A stretch of DNA of 64,000 nucleotides from JAVBLG01 sp031553655 (GTDB lineage: Bacteria; Desulfobacterota; Desulfovibrionia; Desulfovibrionales; Desulfovibrionaceae): NCBI GenBank assembly GCA_031553655.1, contig JAVBLG010000072.1, positions 1 to 64,000 on the forward strand, in the 5' to 3' direction. Position 1 is the first letter of the stretch. Each line of letters starts with the position of its first letter. The notes under the pieces were generated by a model that made no database searches, was not told where the DNA came from, and saw nothing but the letters and a program-made list of their open reading frames with translations. The position numbers and the translations under genes are program-made. Positions 50,913-58,030 of the stretch are shown piece after piece.

Positions 50913-52316
50913 TTACCACAGGCCCAGGGTTTTCCACCACAGCGCGCCTATGCCAACCCACACCACGAGGTTGAATATGGAGAACACAAAACCCAATCTC
51001 CACCATGTTTTCAGATCTATATAGCCCGCTCCGAAATACATGGGGCCGGGCGCTCCGCTATAATGAGTGAGTGAAAGGCAGATATTGGCGGTATAAGCCA
51101 GAGCCAGACAAGCCAGGTAGGGCGGGGCTCCGGCGGCTACGGCCACAGCCAGAAACGCCGCGTACATGGCCGAAATGTGGGCCGTGAGGCTGGCGAAGCC
51201 GTAGTGGGAATACATGTAGATGACCACCAGCAGGCCAAGGGTGGGCACCCAGGGTATTCCGGCCAGTGACGCGCTTACAGTGGAGGCGAACCAGGGTATG
51301 AATCCCTTGGTTGACAACTGCCCGGCAAGGGCTACCAGGCTGCCCATCCAGATGAAAATGTCCCAGGCTCCGGTTTCGTGGAGAATTTCCTTCCATTCAA
51401 GCACATTGGCGATAAGTAGAATGCATACCGTGAGCATGCCCACCAAAGTGGCGTTAAGTCCGGTATAATTGCCGGTACACCAGAGAATCAAGGCCAGGAT
51501 GAAAGTTACGAACAGAATACGCTCATCGCGGGAAAGCGGCCCCATTTTATGTAATTCTTCAATGGCAAGCCGCTTGGCTTCCGGGGTCTTCTTCAATTCC
51601 GGCGGATAAATCACATATAGCAGCCAGGGCATCAGCATCATGGCCACGGCTCCGGGAACCAGGGCGGCCAGGAACCACATGCCCCAGCTTATTTCCACGC
51701 CGCAGGTTTTGGCCGCCAATTCCACGATCATAGGGTTGCCGGCCATGGCGGTCATGAACATGGCGCAGACTATGCCTTCGGTTTGATAGACAATCTGCAT
51801 CAGATACGCGCCCGCCCGCCTGGGGCTGGAACCGGGCTCCGACCCCAGAGCGGAGCAGATGCTGCGGGTTATGGGGAACAGAATGCCGCCCGCTCTGGCC
51901 ATGCTGGACGGGGTGGCCGGTGAAAGAATTAAATCGCTTATGGCCAGGGCATAGCCCACCTTCAAGGTGCTTGTGCCTATTTTGCTCAGCACGAAAAAGG
52001 CGATGCGTCTGCCCAACCCTGTTTTCATAAAGGCCCGGGCGAACATGAAAGCCGAAACAATCAGCCACATAGCCCCGGAGGAAAAACCTCCCAGAACTTC
52101 GCCCACTTTCAGTGTTCCGGTCAGGGCAATCACCGATATGCCGATAAAGGCCACCGCGCCCAGCGGCAACGGTTCCAACACAAATCCCAGAATAACAGCC
52201 ACGGTCAGCGCGAACAAATGCCAGGCCTGTGGCGTTAGCCCGGCGGGCACCGGCAGAAAGTACAGAATAGCCCCCACCGCCACGGTAATCAGCGCATTAC
52301 GGATTTGCTTGTTCAT
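50913..52316 (-). CDS. DASS/SLC13-family dicarboxylate carrier
   Basis: A membrane protein of about 467 residues with about eleven hydrophobic segments, of the divalent anion:sodium symporter family (CitT/TtdT relatives carry malate, tartrate, succinate or 2-oxoglutarate). The SPATPSSMARAGGILFPI segment and SHYGFASLTAHISAM are typical of the family's two substrate and sodium motifs, and LTHYSGAPGPMYFGAGY is conserved near the C-terminus. ATG 52316 follows GAGG; a GTG at 52322 is less likely. It is just downstream of, and probably co-transcribed with, the lyase gene, so it probably imports that enzyme's substrate. Confidence 0.85.
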   Translation of the reverse strand: MNKQIRNALITVAVGAILYFLPVPAGLTPQAWHLFALTVAVILGFVLEPLPLGAVAFIGISVIALTGTLKVGEVLGGFSSGAMWLIVSAFMFARAFMKTGLGRRIAFFVLSKIGTSTLKVGYALAISDLILSPATPSSMARAGGILFPITRSICSALGSEPGSSPRRAGAYLMQIVYQTEGIVCAMFMTAMAGNPMIVELAAKTCGVEISWGMWFLAALVPGAVAMMLMPWLLYVIYPPELKKTPEAKRLAIEELHKMGPLSRDERILFVTFILALILWCTGNYTGLNATLVGMLTVCILLIANVLEWKEILHETGAWDIFIWMGSLVALAGQLSTKGFIPWFASTVSASLAGIPWVPTLGLLVVIYMYSHYGFASLTAHISAMYAAFLAVAVAAGAPPYLACLALAYTANICLSLTHYSGAPGPMYFGAGYIDLKTWWRLGFVFSIFNLVVWVGIGALWWKTLGLW

Positions 52317-52328
52317 AAGCACCTCTGA

Positions 52329-53675
52329 TCAGCGCGACTTGCGGGCCAGAGTGTTGTCCACCGAAACCCCGGCTATGCCGATATAGGTGTGAGGATCGAG
52401 CATGTGTTCTATTTCCTGGCGCGTGAAATGCTTCATAACTCGGGCGTCGGCGGCCAGAGCATCGGCCATGGGAATGCGGTTTTCAAAGGCGTGCATACTG
52501 GTTTCATAAACCACTTCATGGGCGGTGAGGCGGCCCATTTTTTCGGCCAGATGAATCATGATCGATTCCGACAGCATGATGCCGTGCAGAATGTTCAGGT
52601 TTTTTTCCATCTTGTCGGGGTAAACTATGAGGTTTTTCAGAATATCCAGGGTTTTTTCCAGAGCCGCGTCGAGGTGAATGCAGGCCGAGGGCACAAAATC
52701 CCATTCGGAAATTTCGCAGGACCAGTCGCGTTCGAATTCAATATTCATGCATTCCACGGCAAGAGGGGCCTGTGAGCGCACGCAACGGCACAAGGCAATG
52801 ACATTTTCGCACACTTGCGGGTTGCGCTTGTGGGGCATGGTTGAAGAACCAACCTTGCCCATGAAGAAAGGCTCTTCCAATTCTCCCACTTCGGTGCGCT
52901 GCAGCGACAGCACTTCATGGGTAATGCGGGTGAGGGTACCGGCAATCAGGGCCAGCAGATTCATAAATTCAGCTATATGGTCGCGCATGGCGTGCCAATG
53001 CACCGGGGTGGTTTTAAGGCCCAATATTTCCATGGTGCGTTTTTGCACAATAAGCCCCTTGTCGCCCATGGAGGCCAGAGTTCCCACCGCGCCGGAAAGC
53101 TGGCCGATGAAAAGGCGCTCTTCAATCTGTTCCAGACGTTCTTCCTGGCGTTCCAGCTCAAACAGCCAGCTGGCGGTTTTCATGCCGAAAGTTATGGGCA
53201 GGGCGTGCTGAACATGGGTGCGCCCGGCCATGACCAGATCGCGATACTTGGCGGTAAGCTCCCTGGTAGCCGTAATGCAGTCGCGCACCTGGCGCAGGAT
53301 CACGCCATGAGCGTCGCGGATGCGCAAAATCAGGCCGGTGTCCACAATATCCTGGCTGGTGGCCCCCCAGTGCACATACTCGCCGGCATTATTTTCGAGC
53401 ACTTTTTTAAATTCCTTGAGCAGGGGCACTATGGTGATGGAGCTTTTGTAGTTTTCGCCGATCTGGGCTATGTTGAGCAATTCGGCTTTTGCTTTTTTGT
53501 TTATCTCATTGGCGGCATCCTGGGGGATCATGCCTATTTCGCCTTGAGCCACGGCCAAGGCGGCTTCGGTGTCCAGCCATTTTTGAACCAGACTTTCGTC
53601 GCTGAATATCTTGCGCATTTCGGTGGTTGAAAACAAAGGGCCGATGGCGATGCTGTCAATTGCGGTGGAAGGCAT
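52329..53675 (-). CDS. adenylosuccinate lyase/3-carboxymuconate cycloisomerase-family lyase
   Basis: A 448-residue member of the fumarase/aspartase superfamily. HWGATSQDIVDTGL, THVQHALPITFG and the superfamily signature GSSTMPHKRNPQ are all present. The ATSQDI form leans towards the cycloisomerase and related catabolic lyases rather than purine-pathway PurB, and the partner genes (anion carrier, LacI regulator) favour catabolism of an imported dicarboxylate or its N-substituted form. Such lyases release fumarate by beta-elimination. The substrate is not known. Confidence 0.8.
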   Translation of the reverse strand: MPSTAIDSIAIGPLFSTTEMRKIFSDESLVQKWLDTEAALAVAQGEIGMIPQDAANEINKKAKAELLNIAQIGENYKSSITIVPLLKEFKKVLENNAGEYVHWGATSQDIVDTGLILRIRDAHGVILRQVRDCITATRELTAKYRDLVMAGRTHVQHALPITFGMKTASWLFELERQEERLEQIEERLFIGQLSGAVGTLASMGDKGLIVQKRTMEILGLKTTPVHWHAMRDHIAEFMNLLALIAGTLTRITHEVLSLQRTEVGELEEPFFMGKVGSSTMPHKRNPQVCENVIALCRCVRSQAPLAVECMNIEFERDWSCEISEWDFVPSACIHLDAALEKTLDILKNLIVYPDKMEKNLNILHGIMLSESIMIHLAEKMGRLTAHEVVYETSMHAFENRIPMADALAADARVMKHFTRQEIEHMLDPHTYIGIAGVSVDNTLARKSR

Positions 53676-53777
53676 GGAGGACTCCTGTGTTAAAAGGTTT
53701 AATTTGTATATTTTGTTATAATATGAAGCTATTATTGAATTAATTTATGGAGGATGAGATTTGTTAATTGCTTTTGA

Positions 53778-53789
53778 TAAAACGTTTTA
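53778..53789. promoter_or_regulatory. candidate LacI-type operator
   Basis: TAAAACGTTTTA is a perfect palindrome with the central CG typical of LacI/GalR-family operators. It lies in the gap between the lyase and the LacI-family gene. Confidence 0.5.
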
Positions 53790-53810
53790 CTTAAAAAATT
53801 TAACAATAGT

Positions 53811-53832
53811 CAAGTGGAAAAATTTCCACTTG
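53811..53832. promoter_or_regulatory. palindrome with ten-base arms
   Basis: CAAGTGGAAA-AA-TTTCCACTTG is a perfect palindrome with a two-base spacer, in the same divergent gap. It lacks a central CG and may bind another regulator. Confidence 0.45.
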
Positions 53833-53934
53833 AAGCGTTTTTGGCCTCCCATATATATTACTATTTGTTTTTATTCTAAAATTATTTTTAAATGAATTTT
53901 TGGCTGGGCTTGCGGTTGCGGCGATGTGGGATAA

Positions 53935-53953
53935 ATGGTAAAGATTTTACCAT
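53935..53953. promoter_or_regulatory. palindrome before the lacI-family start
   Basis: ATGGTAAA-GAT-TTTACCAT has eight-base arms about 55 bases before the regulator start and could be an autoregulatory site. Confidence 0.45.
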
Positions 53954-54007
53954 GATGTTTACCGCAATATATTGGAATATGCTGTTTTGCTTCAAAAGGT
54001 TTGGCAG

Positions 54008-55024
54008 ATGAAAAAAATTACCATTCTGGATATCGCCAGAGAGGCCGGGGTTTCCGCCGCCACAGTGTCGCTGGCTCTCAATGACAAGGGCAATTTACCC
54101 GAAGAGCGCAGACGCGGCATCCGCGCCCTGGCTCAAAAAATGGGCTATCGGCCCAATGCCATGGCCAGAGCGTTGCGCGGGGCCGGAACCGGCTGTGTGG
54201 GCGTTGTAATCAATTATTTCAACAACCCTTTTTTCCGTTCAATGTTCGCAGGTCTGGAAAGTGCCGCCGACGAAAGCGGTTTTTCATTCACGGTGTCGCA
54301 ATCGCGGGATAATCTGGAAAAGGAGTGCCACAACGCCAGCTTGATGGCCGAGCGCGGCGTAGATGGGTTAATCGTTTTACCATGCGGGAACGAATTGGCG
54401 CACCTGAAGGAAATTTCCATCCGGCACAACATTCCTATTGTTTTGATCAGCCACACGCTTGAAGACGAATTTGCCGCCATTGAGGCTGACAATCAGCGCG
54501 GGGCCAGGATGGTTGCGGAGCATTTTTTGGAATTGGGCGACAGGACCAATATTCATTTGGCCGGGCCGCAGAGAAAAAGCGGGATTATGAACCGCAAACA
54601 GGCTTTTTGCGAGGTAATGGCGCGGCGTGATCCGAGTTTTTCCGAAGAGCGCAATGTCTTTTACACAAAAACCCTCACCGCTGAAGGCGGTTTTGCGATG
54701 ATGGATGAAATTGCGGCGGCCCATCAGCCGCCATACAGCATATTCGCGGTAAATGACGAGGTGGCGCTGGGTATTTTGCGCTATTGCCGCCAACACGGCC
54801 TGCTTACACCCGAAGATGTGGCCGTGGCCGGTTTTTCAGATATAGACATTCTGGAGGCCTATGGCATTCCACTGACCACAGTGCATATTCCGGCTCGCAG
54901 AATGGGCGAGAACGCCATGGAGCTTTTGCTGGAAATGCGCAAAAATGCCAAAATCAGGCAATTTCCACCTATAGTAACCTTGCCGGTAAGCCTTATAGTC
55001 AGGGGCAGTACGGTCAGCTCATAA
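54008..55024 (+). CDS. LacI-family transcriptional regulator
   Basis: About 338 residues. The N-terminal helix-turn-helix reads ITILDIAREAGVSAATVSLALN with the LacI hinge RPNAMARALRGAGTG. The rest is a periplasmic-binding-protein-like sensor (GLIVLPCGNELAHLKEIS, FAVNDEVALGIL, AVAGFSDIDILEAYGIPLTTV). ATG 54008 follows AAAGGT; an upstream in-frame start at 53972 adds residues outside the family. It is divergent from the lyase-carrier operon and probably controls it in response to the imported compound. Confidence 0.9.
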   Translation: MKKITILDIAREAGVSAATVSLALNDKGNLPEERRRGIRALAQKMGYRPNAMARALRGAGTGCVGVVINYFNNPFFRSMFAGLESAADESGFSFTVSQSRDNLEKECHNASLMAERGVDGLIVLPCGNELAHLKEISIRHNIPIVLISHTLEDEFAAIEADNQRGARMVAEHFLELGDRTNIHLAGPQRKSGIMNRKQAFCEVMARRDPSFSEERNVFYTKTLTAEGGFAMMDEIAAAHQPPYSIFAVNDEVALGILRYCRQHGLLTPEDVAVAGFSDIDILEAYGIPLTTVHIPARRMGENAMELLLEMRKNAKIRQFPPIVTLPVSLIVRGSTVSS

Positions 55025-55045
55025 AGCATTTCACTATAGCATCTT

Positions 55046-55085
55046 GCTTTTGAAATTATCCCTCATTTCATTCGCAAAACGTTCT
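55046..55085. repeat. intergenic repeat fragment
   Basis: GCTTTTGAAATTATCC (55046-55061) matches the core of the 30-base repeat at 6671 and 63166. The adjacent CTCATTTCATTCGCAAAACG (55062-55081) matches the head of the repeat at 6491 in reverse orientation. The two repeats are thus joined here. Confidence 0.65.
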
Positions 55086-55089
55086 AACT

Positions 55090-55719
55090 TCATTCGTAAA
55101 ATGCTTTGATCCACTCCAGCAACAAATTTCCTCCCACCCAGAAAACCATGATGCCCACCAGCCCGTGCAGCCATTGCCAGGCCCTTGGGGAACGGAACAC
55201 CGGAGCCAGCTTGTGCCCGGCAAAGCATAGGGAAAAGAACCAGATTTGCGACATAAGCGCCGCTCCGGCTCCGAAAACCCAACGGCCGTTGCCGGGGTAG
55301 TTTCCACTGATGGCTCCAAGCATGACCACGGTGTCCAGGTAAACATGAGGGTTGAGCAGCGACACGGCCAATGTGGCACTAAGAGTTGGCCAGAGTTTTC
55401 TGTTTACAGAGGAACCGGCGGCCAGAGTCTCCGGGCGCAGAGCGTTCAAGAAGCTGCGCGTTCCGAACCAGAACAAAAATGCTGACCCGCCCAGAGCGGC
55501 GGCAGCGCGCAGAATTTCATTTTGGGCCACCAGCGTGCCCATGCCGCTCACTCCGGCCAGAATGAGCAGGGCGTCGATTATAGCGCAGGTGGCGGCAACA
55601 GCCAGACCGTGATTGTGCTCTATAGCTTGAGTGAGCACAAAGGCGTTTTGTGCGCCAATAGCCACGATAAGCCCCGCGCCCATGGCCAGGCCTTGGAAGA
55701 ATATGCTGAAGTCGTGCAT
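55090..55719 (-). CDS. LysE/ArgO-family amino-acid exporter
   Basis: A 209-residue membrane protein with about six hydrophobic segments. GLIVAIGAQNAFVLTQAI is the family signature and SLLNPHVYLDTVVMLG the central motif with conserved N-P-H. LysE/ArgO members export lysine or arginine. ArgO is often under control of a LysR regulator, which is not adjacent here. It probably forms a single-gene unit. Confidence 0.85.
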   Translation of the reverse strand: MHDFSIFFQGLAMGAGLIVAIGAQNAFVLTQAIEHNHGLAVAATCAIIDALLILAGVSGMGTLVAQNEILRAAAALGGSAFLFWFGTRSFLNALRPETLAAGSSVNRKLWPTLSATLAVSLLNPHVYLDTVVMLGAISGNYPGNGRWVFGAGAALMSQIWFFSLCFAGHKLAPVFRSPRAWQWLHGLVGIMVFWVGGNLLLEWIKAFYE

Positions 55720-55757
55720 GGGGGGATTTTAGGGTATTTTAAATAAAAGGTATAGGC

Positions 55758-55795
55758 ACAAAAAAAGGACGACCCGCGCTTTGGCAGGCCGTCCA
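55758..55795 (-). terminator. terminator downstream of nrfA
   Basis: On the minus strand, GGACGGCC pairs with a GGTCGTCC arm around a short loop and is followed by a run of seven T. It lies about 26 bases after the nrfA stop. Confidence 0.65.
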
Positions 55796-55820
55796 GGTTA
55801 AATAAAAGGCTATGGTTTAG

Positions 55821-57350
55821 TTAGCGTAGCTTTTTCTGGCCATCCCACATCAGCTCAGCCTTGGGCAGAACCGGCAGCAGTTGCAGCCAGGGGTTGGTCT
55901 TCAAGTATTCCGGATCCTGTTGCAGCTTGCGGCTGAAGGTGAGGATGGGCGGAACAATTTTCTTGATGTCGCCTTCAATGGCGGCGTTGATGCCGTACTT
56001 GGTGGCGGCGCAGGCGGCGTTGATGGACTGCTGGCTGTAATCGATGGAGCGGCTCAGGGTTTCCAGAGCCTTGGCCGGGTTGTGGAAGCCAACGCTGTTT
56101 TCAGCGGATACATAATCCCAGAAAAGCTGACCCTTGCGCACCATTTCGCGGGCTTCGGCCATCTTGGCGGCATAATCGTCAGCCTTGGGGCCGGTATAGC
56201 CGTCGGCCAGACGAATGGCTTCGTGGGCCTTTACGGAGTATTCCTGAGCCACCAGAAGCTGATCAAAGGTCTTCTTCTGAGTGTTGATTACGCGCTCACG
56301 CAGGAATTCAGGAGTCTTGTCGGCATGGCAGCGGCGACAGGCGGTCATTTGCGGATCCTTGAGCGGAGCCGTCCACCAGTGGCTGGAAATCTTCTTGCCG
56401 TCAACCTTTTCGTAGGCCATGTGGCAGTCGGCGCAGGTTACGCCGGCCGCGCCGTGGGGGCCGTTGATCCAGGTTTCATATTCGGGATGCTGCATCTTGA
56501 TCATGGGCGTTTTCGAAGCCACATGCGTCCAGTCCGCGAACGGGCCGTTCTTGGCGCCGTGGTTCTTATAGTATTCATACATGTTTTCGGGGTCAAAGCC
56601 GTTGTCCCACGGGAAAACCGGCTTAGCGGCCGGGCCGTTGTCGGGATGGGTGAAATAGTATTCCACGTGGCACTGGGCGCATACCAGGGCGCGCATTTCA
56701 TTGCGCGAAATCTTTTCGGGGTCCTTTCCGGAACGCTTCAGCCAATCCTTGAGTGGTTCGGAATACAGGCGCAGCTTCATGGTGTCCGGATCGTGGCAAG
56801 TGGCGCAGCTTATGCTGTCTTCCTTGGCGTCGAACTTGTCGCGCATGGCGTTGGAATTCTTGGACCAGAACTTGTCGCCGTCGGCTTTGATCCATTCCAT
56901 CATCTTGGGGGTTTTGCAGTTCCAGCAGGTGGCGGGCAGGCCGCCGGCCTCAGCGTAGCGGTTGATGCGGTCAATGTGCAGCACGTCCGAAAGGGCATTG
57001 GTGTGGCCGCGCGCTTCACGGTATTCATACATGAAGGGATAGCCCAGCCACAGGTTCTTCAGATAGGGCTGAGCGTGCTTGTAGCCCTCGGGCAACGGAT
57101 TCACATTGTCGTTCTTCATGAAGGGCACGGAGCCCTTGTACTCGGTCATTACCGTGGATTCGTTGTTTTTCAGGAACGAGGCATACTGCAGAGGGAATTT
57201 GGCCTTGAAAGCCGAAGATTTGGTTTCCCCGACGGGAATGCCGGTTTTGTAGGTGGGCGTTTTAAGTTCGGTGGATACATCCGAGCATCCGGCCGCCAGA
57301 AGGGCAAACATAAACGAGGCCGCCAGGGCCATGCAGAAGTGCTTATTCAT
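55821..57350 (-). CDS. nrfA: cytochrome c nitrite reductase catalytic subunit
   Basis: A 509-residue, penta-heme, periplasmic enzyme that reduces nitrite to ammonium with six electrons. The heme motifs in order are CWNCK (the active-site heme, with lysine), CATCH, CAQCH, CADCH and CRRCH. A lipoprotein-type signal ends LLAAGC. The catalytic-site segments (KTPMIKMQHPEYE and WINGPHGAAGVTC) are present. It shares eight bases with nrfH, so both are translated from one mRNA. The enzyme serves respiration and nitrite detoxification in sulfate reducers. Confidence 0.95.
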   Translation of the reverse strand: MNKHFCMALAASFMFALLAAGCSDVSTELKTPTYKTGIPVGETKSSAFKAKFPLQYASFLKNNESTVMTEYKGSVPFMKNDNVNPLPEGYKHAQPYLKNLWLGYPFMYEYREARGHTNALSDVLHIDRINRYAEAGGLPATCWNCKTPKMMEWIKADGDKFWSKNSNAMRDKFDAKEDSISCATCHDPDTMKLRLYSEPLKDWLKRSGKDPEKISRNEMRALVCAQCHVEYYFTHPDNGPAAKPVFPWDNGFDPENMYEYYKNHGAKNGPFADWTHVASKTPMIKMQHPEYETWINGPHGAAGVTCADCHMAYEKVDGKKISSHWWTAPLKDPQMTACRRCHADKTPEFLRERVINTQKKTFDQLLVAQEYSVKAHEAIRLADGYTGPKADDYAAKMAEAREMVRKGQLFWDYVSAENSVGFHNPAKALETLSRSIDYSQQSINAACAATKYGINAAIEGDIKKIVPPILTFSRKLQQDPEYLKTNPWLQLLPVLPKAELMWDGQKKLR

Positions 57351-57810
57351 CGGCTACCATCCTTATGCTGATAGGCTTTTGGCGCATGTGGGCAATGCTG
57401 CGGTGGCAGTCAATGCAGTAGGGCTTGGCTTCCATGCTGGCCACGTCGATATTGGTCATGGCGTGGCAGGTTTTGCAGTTGGCGTTGATTACATCCTTGG
57501 TACGCATGGCGACCACAATCGGCACATCCTTTTTCTGCGTGTTTGCAATGAAATCACGCAGGCCTTCGGCCGCCTTGAACGGCAGGCGCGACACAAGATT
57601 CACCGGCGCGTGGCAGTCATTGCAGGCCAGGTTGGCGTGGGTGGACATTTTGTGGGTGACGGCCGCCTCGTTCATCACATGACAACCGGCGCAAAATGGG
57701 CGCTGGTCGGTCATGCGCATGCCCAGGGATATGCCCGCCATCAACAGTACGCCCAGCGCAACGCCGCCCAGGATAAATTTTAATCCCGGACCATTGCGGA
57801 GGTTTCCCAT
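57343..57810 (-). CDS. nrfH: cytochrome c nitrite reductase membrane subunit
   Basis: A 155-residue, tetra-heme quinol dehydrogenase of the NapC/NirT family that feeds electrons to NrfA. An N-terminal hydrophobic helix (about 10-31) anchors it in the membrane. Heme motifs are CAGCHVM (with the methionine ligand seen in NrfH), CNDCH, CKTCH and CIDCH. GGAGT precedes the ATG. It is the first gene of the operon, facing the sensor kinase. Confidence 0.95.
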   Translation of the reverse strand: MGNLRNGPGLKFILGGVALGVLLMAGISLGMRMTDQRPFCAGCHVMNEAAVTHKMSTHANLACNDCHAPVNLVSRLPFKAAEGLRDFIANTQKKDVPIVVAMRTKDVINANCKTCHAMTNIDVASMEAKPYCIDCHRSIAHMRQKPISIRMVADE

Positions 57811-57871
57811 AGATAGACTCCTTCCTTCGTGTTGTGTTCCGCAAAACTAGCGGCTCATATAATAATGGCTA

Positions 57872-57887
57872 TACAAAATATGTGCCT
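57872..57887 (-). promoter_or_regulatory. candidate sigma-54 promoter for nrfHA
   Basis: On the minus strand AGGCACATATTTTGTA resembles the sigma-54 consensus, with GGCAC and TTG at the right spacing; the usual GC at -12 is GT. It lies about 60-75 bases before the nrfH start. Confidence 0.35.
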
Positions 57888-57917
57888 TTGTCTACCCTTT
57901 GAAAATATTATATCAAT

Positions 57918-57984
57918 TTGCTGTATTCATGAAATATTTTTGAACGTACTTCTTGAAGTGTGATTTCGGTGTTGCTGTATTCAT
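57918..57984. promoter_or_regulatory. phased direct repeats in the nrfH/sensor-kinase gap
   Basis: TTGCTGTATTCAT occurs at 57918-57930 and again at 57972-57984, 54 bases apart (about five helical turns). The following bases are also alike (GAAATAT and AAAAATAT). They may bind the sigma-54 response regulator. Confidence 0.5.
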
Positions 57985-58030
57985 AAAAATATGACAGCTT
58001 ATTCAGGAAAATGTGACCACAGAGGCCTTC

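Noticed and set aside
55881..57371. A 496-codon frame on the plus strand opposite nrfA
   Set aside because: It lies wholly on the antisense strand of a clear nrfA gene, and its residue pattern (valine, glycine, alanine rich) fits a mirror frame of heme-protein codons rather than a protein family.
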